Source: Cohnella cholangitidis
GTDB lineage: Bacteria; Bacillota; Bacilli; Paenibacillales; Paenibacillaceae
Assembly (NCBI RefSeq): GCF_014107495.1
Contig: NZ_CP041969.1
Coordinates: forward strand, 1,178,001 to 1,242,000
Direction: 5' to 3'
DNA length: 64,000 nt
The notes beneath the pieces were generated by a model, which saw only the letters and a list, made by a program, of their open reading frames with translations, was not told the DNA's origin and searched no databases. Shown in pieces: positions 60,301-64,000 of this stretch. How positions within the stretch are numbered: the first letter of the stretch is position 1; every line of letters starts with the position of its first letter. The translations under genes were made by a program, and so were the position numbers.

Positions 60301-60879
60301 CACGATCGGAGACGGACGGTGAGGCATTCTTTTCTCCTCGAGCTTGGTATGTCTGGCTTCCCGGTCCGCTTGCTCCTCCGCCGCGATTTCCTCGATCGCG
60401 GGGTCTTCCAGGGGAATGTCGTTGCTCAACATCGCGACCAATTCATCCGTCGATTGCATGCTTTCCGCTTGCAGCGATTCGACGACCGCCGCGACATCCG
60501 GCAGTTCGACCGCGGCGGGCAGCTCGATAGACGGAGGTAGAGCTGTTGCTATGGCCACTATTTCTTCGGCTTCCTGCAGCGACGAGACGAACTCGGACAA
60601 CTGCGGCAATTCCGTCTCGACGGCTACGGGATGACTCGAAACCGCAAAAGATGGCGAGAATGGCTCGCCGTCCGCATTCGAATCGTCTTGATCTTGCTTG
60701 TTCTCTGCTTGTTTGTCCGCCGATGGCTTATCCGCGATTGCCGATCCGTGAACGGAAATCTGCTTGGCTTTCTGTTGTTGTATGTCATCCAGCCATTTCA
60801 GCTCGAGATTGTTCGGATTATCGACGTAATAAAGCGGCCGGCGCGATCTGGTTGTCTTACTCGCCTGTTTCTTTTTCAT
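57355..60879 (-). CDS. Giant repeat fibre protein, N-terminal part (gene start)
   Basis: Start of a protein that would be about 2,300 residues without the frameshifts. ATG 60879 follows GGAAGGAGAGG and lies 34 bases after a sigma-K promoter; an ATG at 60924 lies upstream of the expected transcript. Residues 1-30 are basic (MKKKQASKTTRSRRPLYYVD), residues 40-185 acidic and without structure signals. From about 190 the repeats run without a break: ADGSITSSKLASESVVGDHL and so on, a hydrophobic at positions 4 and 9 of each 10-residue unit. No signal peptide. The pattern is that of phage-tail-like beta fibres. Frame is lost near 57413 by three indels within 70 bases. Confidence 0.8.
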   Translation of the reverse strand: MKKKQASKTTRSRRPLYYVDNPNNLELKWLDDIQQQKAKQISVHGSAIADKPSADKQAENKQDQDDSNADGEPFSPSFAVSSHPVAVETELPQLSEFVSSLQEAEEIVAIATALPPSIELPAAVELPDVAAVVESLQAESMQSTDELVAMLSNDIPLEDPAIEEIAAEEQADREARHTKLEEKRMPHRPSPIVYTDDIADEAVTGDKLAPFSVKATHLAADSVGTNSLADFSVTAIKLADGSITSSKLASESVVGDHLTKNSISGQKIRDRSITGEKLRDGSVSSEKLADRTISSDKIAEGSIQAKHLNLSIITSELLQDQIITSEKIRSGSIRTENLANESVDTSKLADGSVTSSKLRDGSVSKDKVARGAIETQHLTEGLVLADHVALGVLQGKHLAPRAVAAEHLVDGSVGTRELAERSVSGSKLKIGAVLSEHLQAGVVRGDHLADEAVKTKHLADGAIIASKLAEQSVTTLKLVDHAITSTKVADQSIVSGKIADDAVQSRHIAKNSIGADKLADGIVESRHLTERSVDSRHLSAQAVGREHLKEELIGAKQLAKSAIQSPHLSDGAVGASQISDGAVTSAKLADQSVGSRNLATLAVKTEHLSSGSVTSEQLANGSLKPYHFSPESVSASALASDSVDSRHIRQGAVEAAHIGNASVSTAALQIESVTEKNIAPGAVGERQLGVRAVFSHHLTDHLITSLKLSPECVSTDKLADLAVTTAKLADDSITSDKLSENAVYDKALQDGAVTGRSLAEGSISSLHLRSKAIKQSHLSEGAVTPSILAEGAVTKEKIADGAVKPQHLVSNAVESRHIAEQSVLGIHIAEKSIREMHLHDGSITVGKLAANSVDSSKLQAGSVKESHLGDHAIASSHLQANLIDKDHIREGAVDAAHLAKNSVQEAAIADQAITSRKLADDSVTSKKLSILSVGNEHLQIESVSGKHLKSESVHGFHLRKGTVSVSHLAPDLLELAKNGERRIDAERLEPNAVSAVHIKDRSITEDKLADGLISREKLANGSVTTEKIDDDSLTTDKFQDKSITTEKLDDGAVTSEKLAEGSVGTEQLAESSVVTDILGDGSVTSGKLVDRAVTSEKLADRGVGTKQLAEGSVVTAILGDGSVTSGKLADGSVTNAKLEVGSVGTRQLAERSVVSGHSRRRERNDRESLPTARY

Positions 60880-60912
60880 ATGCCTCTCCTTCCTGATCAT
60901 CGAAATCTTCAG

Positions 60913-60941
60913 TATCATATGCATTCACCCATGGGCACGTC
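60913..60941 (-). promoter_or_regulatory. Sigma-K promoter of the giant repeat gene
   Basis: On the minus strand GACG, 16 bases, then CATATGATA, a full match to the consensus. It lies 34 bases before the ATG at 60879. Confidence 0.75.
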
Positions 60942-61055
60942 ACGAGGATGGGCGACTATCCTTAATCAACCTTGGAAAATACGCCGTATTTCCGCTTGTA
61001 ACCTGTTGCGTTATAATTAAGGAACATTCGTAACTAATGACGAGGGAGCTTGTCC

Positions 61056-61421
61056 ATGAATAAAATCGCGCTCGAACAATCCGGCGAAGGCTGTACCCAT
61101 TCGGACATTCCGTTGCCGGAAATTAAACAACGGATGATCAACGATACGTCCGCGACCCGCCTTGCCGAAGTGTTCAAGGCTTTGGGCGACCCGACTAGAA
61201 TCAAGCTGATCGGCGCGCTGCTTCATCAGGAGCTATGCGTGCACGACTTATCCGTTCTGCTCGAAATGGGCCAATCCGCGGTATCCCACCAGTTGCGGTA
61301 TTTGCGCAACTTAAGAATGGTTAAGCGGAGAAAAAGCGGTAAAACGGTGTTCTATTCCCTCGATGATTCCCATATCGAACAAATTTTCCTGCAAACGCTG
61401 CAGCATCTTGAACACGGTTGA
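61056..61421 (+). CDS. ArsR/SmtB family metal-sensing repressor
   Basis: Winged-helix repressor of 121 residues that leaves DNA when metal binds. LAEVFKALGDPTRIKLIGAL, ELCVHDLSVLLEMGQSAVSH (recognition helix) and HQLRYLRNLRMVKRRKSGKT are typical. The C-terminal helix holds DDSHIEQIFLQTLQHLEHG, giving Asp/His ligands of the alpha-5 zinc site as in CzrA-like sensors. ATG 61056 follows GAGGGAGC. A TATAAT at 61012-61017 may be its -10. No metal exporter is in view, so the target is unknown. Confidence 0.9.
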   Translation: MNKIALEQSGEGCTHSDIPLPEIKQRMINDTSATRLAEVFKALGDPTRIKLIGALLHQELCVHDLSVLLEMGQSAVSHQLRYLRNLRMVKRRKSGKTVFYSLDDSHIEQIFLQTLQHLEHG

Positions 61422-61511
61422 ACGAAACTGTCTTATAAGCGGCTTACAATCAGTCCATAGGGGCTCCTCTGCGACTAGATGACATGTTAACGGACACTGC
61501 CACAAACGCGA

Positions 61512-61552
61512 AATGGCGGCAGAAGGATTAACCCTGCTGCCGCCATCTTTGC
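61512..61552 (+). terminator. Bidirectional terminator between arsR-like and GT4 genes
   Basis: ATGGCGGCAG pairs with CTGCCGCCAT across 14 bases, followed by CTTTGCCCTT; it serves the plus-strand gene and could serve the minus-strand gene ending at 61556. Confidence 0.7.
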
Positions 61553-61555
61553 CCT

Positions 61556-62704
61556 TCATTCCCTTTGAAATTCTAACCACCTCTCCGCGGTATGTCGCCA
61601 CAGAAAATGGTTCATGACCCTATCTCTCCCCCGAAGCCCCATGTCTCTTCGTTCCGTTTCATTGGCCAACAACTGGCCTATCCGGGAGGATAACTCGCCC
61701 GCGATTACGGCGGAATCCGCCGATACAAGATAACCGGTACTGCCGTCGACCACGATTTCTTTCATTCCTCCCGCGTTCGTGGCCACGACGGGAAGCTCGG
61801 CCGCCATCGCTTCCAGATTGACGAGGCCGAATGCTTCCCGCCCGATGGAGGGCACGACCGCCACGTCCGCCATAACGAACCAATTCGGAATCTCGTGGTG
61901 AGGAACGTAAGGTTGAAAATGAACGTGGTTTTTCCAACGCGCGGCTTGTTTGTATAGACGTTTTACGTATCCCGTCCGAAGATGGGAACCGTATCGGGCG
62001 CTGCCGACGATAACGACCATCGCGTTCGGCGCTTGCGCGATAATCGAAGGCAATGCGCTTAACAGATGATGAACGCCTTTCTGCGGAATAAGCCGGCCCA
62101 CGTAGAGTACGATAGGCCTTCCTCCCCATCCGTGCTTGGAACGCCACCTCTCGCTTATTCCCATTCCTTCTAGCGACGATTTGCCGGGAAACCTTGCCGC
62201 ATCGACTCCAAGATGGTTCACTTTTATTTTTCCGGCGACTTGGGGGACGCGCGTCTGGATGTAGTTGCGCAGAAACTCGCTATTTACTTGTATATAATCG
62301 GCAGCAAGCAAACATCGTTTCCTTTGCAATCGGTTCAAATAAGGGGGATTAATGAAAGTGGTCGAATGTAAATTCAACCAAATCCGACTATGGGGAAAAG
62401 ACCGTTTAAGCCTCGGAATCCATAAAGGACGATTCTCGACTTGTATGACTTCCGGCCTGATTTTGGCAAGCCTGCCGGATACGAGCTTGAAATATTTGGC
62501 TTTGTTTACGGCGGGAAACCTGATGACGGGTACTCCGTTCAAGCTTCTGTTGGCGGGAATCCGTTTGCCCAGCCGCCCGTAGATCGTTGCGCTGACATGA
62601 GGAATTAGCTCGGGGACAACCTTCTCCACTACGCGTTCGACGGAACCTCCCATCGCCGAAGGAATCGGGAAAGCTCCGGGAGTGATGAAAGCGGCTCTTA
62701 GCAT
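61556..62704 (-). CDS. GT4 family glycosyltransferase, CotSA-like
   Basis: GT-B enzyme of about 382 residues. AAFITPGAFPIPSAMGGSVE at the start, IKVNHLGVDAARFPGKSSL, IVLYVGRLIPQKGVHHLL, VVIVGSARYGSHLRTGYVKR and AVVPSIGREAFGLVNLEAMA (EX7E) are present. The GSARYG and VHFQPYVPHHEIPNWF parts resemble CotSA of the Bacillus spore coat. ATG 62704 has GGAG 9 bases before it; ATG 62710 is closer and less likely. It is apart from the main series and transcribed alone. Confidence 0.85.
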   Translation of the reverse strand: MLRAAFITPGAFPIPSAMGGSVERVVEKVVPELIPHVSATIYGRLGKRIPANRSLNGVPVIRFPAVNKAKYFKLVSGRLAKIRPEVIQVENRPLWIPRLKRSFPHSRIWLNLHSTTFINPPYLNRLQRKRCLLAADYIQVNSEFLRNYIQTRVPQVAGKIKVNHLGVDAARFPGKSSLEGMGISERWRSKHGWGGRPIVLYVGRLIPQKGVHHLLSALPSIIAQAPNAMVVIVGSARYGSHLRTGYVKRLYKQAARWKNHVHFQPYVPHHEIPNWFVMADVAVVPSIGREAFGLVNLEAMAAELPVVATNAGGMKEIVVDGSTGYLVSADSAVIAGELSSRIGQLLANETERRDMGLRGRDRVMNHFLWRHTAERWLEFQRE

Positions 62705-62869
62705 CGTCATATTCTCCTTACCGGCCAATCTCGGCTATCTTGACAACATATTAGGAGGGCCGGCGAATGGACACGGCTTCTACCCCCGAAATGACGACTA
62801 TTGCACTTTAGGCACCGATGTGTCACAATTCACGGGAATGTATTTTACGATAAAGGAGTGCTCGGCCGC

Positions 62870-63661
62870 ATGACTCGTTGGCTGCTGCGCATGATGACGG
62901 AACTGTCTTCACGCAAATTCGTGTCCCGCATGACGGGACGTTTCGCTAAATCTTCCTTAAGCCGCAGATGGATTCCCCGCTTTGCGGCCATGTACAAAAT
63001 TCCGGTGGAAGAAGCGGAAAAAAAGCTGGAGGATTATCGTTCCCTGAACGACTTTTTCACGCGGAGACTTAAACCGGGCAAACGGCCGATCGATCAAACG
63101 GCCGGCGCGCTAGTCAGTCCCGTCGACGCTAAGATCACCGGCTGCGGCGTGATCAAGGACGGAATGATCCTGCAAGTCAAAGGCCAAGACTACACGGTGG
63201 AGGAGCTGCTTAACGGCTCGCCGCGCCTGTCCCAATATCTTAACGGTTATTACTGGGTACTCTATTTAAGCCCGACGGACTATCATCGGATCCACTCCCC
63301 TTGCGAGGGCGAGATCGTGGAAACCGAACATATTCCCGGCCGCGTGTATCCCGTTAACGAATTCGGCCTGACATCCATGCGACGCGTCCTTTCCCGCAAC
63401 GAAAGATTGGTCACTTACGTCCGCAACGACATTGGCGAAGTCGCCGTCGTTAAGGTCGGAGCCTTGAACGTGAGCAGCATTAAATTCGTCGAGCCCATGC
63501 CGCATATGCTGGAACGCGGCGACGAGCTCGCTTATTTCGAATTCGGCTCAACGATCGTCCTGCTTACGGAAGACGGAACGCTTAACCCGCGCTCGGATCT
63601 CAAGACCGGAGACAAAGTCCGGATGGGCGAGAAGCTCGGCACTTTAATAACGGATAAATAA
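62870..63661 (+). CDS. psd: Phosphatidylserine decarboxylase
   Basis: Makes phosphatidylethanolamine from phosphatidylserine; membrane-bound. 263 residues. The self-cleavage site that gives the pyruvoyl group is FGST in ELAYFEFGSTIVLLTEDG, and the His/Asp residues are in YLSPTDYHRIHSPCEGEI. LSRNERLVTYVRNDIGEVAV is also typical. ATG 62870 follows AAAGGAG by 13 bases, somewhat long. No pssA is in view. Confidence 0.93.
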   Translation: MTRWLLRMMTELSSRKFVSRMTGRFAKSSLSRRWIPRFAAMYKIPVEEAEKKLEDYRSLNDFFTRRLKPGKRPIDQTAGALVSPVDAKITGCGVIKDGMILQVKGQDYTVEELLNGSPRLSQYLNGYYWVLYLSPTDYHRIHSPCEGEIVETEHIPGRVYPVNEFGLTSMRRVLSRNERLVTYVRNDIGEVAVVKVGALNVSSIKFVEPMPHMLERGDELAYFEFGSTIVLLTEDGTLNPRSDLKTGDKVRMGEKLGTLITDK

Positions 63662-63666
63662 ACGAC

Positions 63667-63713
63667 AAAGCTCGTCCGACCGGCTCTTAGCCAACGGACG
63701 AGCTTCTTTTATT
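63667..63713 (+). terminator. Terminator of psd
   Basis: AAGCTCGTCCG pairs with CGGACGAGCTT, loop of about 16 bases, followed by CTTTTATT; convergent with the AraC-type gene. Confidence 0.85.
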
Positions 63714-63715
63714 AA

Positions 63716-64000
63716 TCAACGGATTTCCGATGGGCTTTTGCCCGTATACTGCTTGAATTGCCGGCTAAAGAAGAAAATATCCCGGTACCCCAGCGCGTCC
63801 GCGACTTCCGTCACGTTCATCCCGGCATGCATAAGCAGGTGCTGCGCCCGTTCGATTCTTGTCCGGATCATATAGGTTTGCACGGACATGCCGATCAGTT
63901 CCTTGAATTTGATCGAAAAATATCTCGAGGAAAGTCCCGCCCGTTTCCCTAGATCGTCCACGCGATGCACGATACCGGGATGCTGCTGAATATAATTGGC
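63716..64000 (-). CDS. AraC family regulator, C-terminal part (start beyond window)
   Basis: The frame is open to the window edge (NYIQQHPGIVHRVDDLGKRA). Two helix-turn-helix motifs are visible: LGKRAGLSSRYFSIKFKELI and VTEVADALGYRDIFFFSRQF, ending YTGKSPSEIR, the typical AraC C-terminus. Sensor domain and target are not visible. Confidence 0.88.
   Translation of the reverse strand, partial: ANYIQQHPGIVHRVDDLGKRAGLSSRYFSIKFKELIGMSVQTYMIRTRIERAQHLLMHAGMNVTEVADALGYRDIFFFSRQFKQYTGKSPSEIR

Noticed and set aside
60880..60924. Start of the giant repeat gene at the ATG at 60924
   Set aside because: It lies upstream of the expected transcript start of the sigma-K promoter, and the ribosome site fits ATG 60879.
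1..64000. tRNA, rRNA, riboswitch or prophage genes
   Set aside because: I saw no cloverleaf, rRNA stretch, T-box or phage structural gene set; the fibre-like repeats are not accompanied by other phage genes.

Overview
The window looks like part of the chromosome of an endospore-forming Gram-positive bacterium of the Paenibacillaceae (Paenibacillus/Cohnella type). The basis is a GerE of the same length and sequence type as in Bacillus, a YhcN/YlaJ-type sporulation lipoprotein, a FapR-type operator in front of fabH, a b(o/a)3-type cytochrome oxidase with a small subunit IIA, DUF4183 and collagen-like proteins, and frequent TTG/GTG starts behind strong Shine-Dalgarno sites. The species call is an inference.

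Layout. 1-1.3 kb: end of a cytochrome oxidase operon (subunit I partial, subunit II frameshifted, subunit IIA). 1.7-3.4 kb: cupredoxin lipoprotein, gerE, YhcN-like lipoprotein. 3.5-4.6 kb: stand-alone fabH under a FapR box. 4.7-16 kb: a long minus-strand series with ATP-grasp enzyme, aminotransferase, glycosyltransferases (GT-B, GT-D, CgeB-like, GT2), sugar nucleotidyltransferase and UDP-sugar dehydrogenase. 16-21 kb: plus-strand deacetylase, nucleotidyltransferase, UDP-glucose dehydrogenase and a GT. 21.1-22.0 kb: gene-free, full of repeats, with a dead IS1182-like remnant. 22-30 kb: LpxD-like acyltransferase plus BKACE, more GTs, FkbM methyltransferase, PIG-L deacetylase, WbqC, GNAT, GT4. 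30.5-31.7 kb: a collagen-like protein and a second DUF4183 protein. 31.8-36 kb: three GTs, an RmlC-like epimerase, an HpcH-like lyase and a methyltransferase. 36-41.6 kb: three kinase-fold proteins and an FkbH-ACP-GNAT cassette. 41.8-48.6 kb: a secreted PKD-repeat protein (one gene broken by a frameshift) and a stalk-domain protein. 49-54 kb: small helical and basic proteins, then GTs and a nucleotidyltransferase that duplicate those at 11.8-14.4 kb. 54-60.9 kb: a giant gene of roughly ten-residue repeats with several frameshifts. 61-64 kb: ArsR regulator, CotSA-like GT4, phosphatidylserine decarboxylase and a partial AraC regulator.

How it fits together (inference). Most of 3.5-61 kb reads as one spore-surface glycosylation and fibre locus. 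Candidate sigma-K promoters (AC, then 14-16 bases, then CATAnnnTR) stand in front of gerE, the giant repeat gene and several glycan genes. The structural proteins (collagen-like, DUF4183, giant repeat) have no signal peptide, as expected for proteins placed on the spore by the mother cell. Nucleotidyltransferases, dehydrogenases, aminotransferase, deacetylases, acyltransferases and methyltransferases would make unusual acylated amino sugars, and more than a dozen glycosyltransferases would assemble them.

The most unusual signals are a shared N-terminal tag of [Y/F]xxG repeats on seven otherwise unrelated proteins, two separate acyl-supply cassettes (BKACE with LpxD-like; FkbH with ACP and GNAT), paralogous GTs that seem to start at CTG and ATC, and the giant repeat gene with clustered indels.
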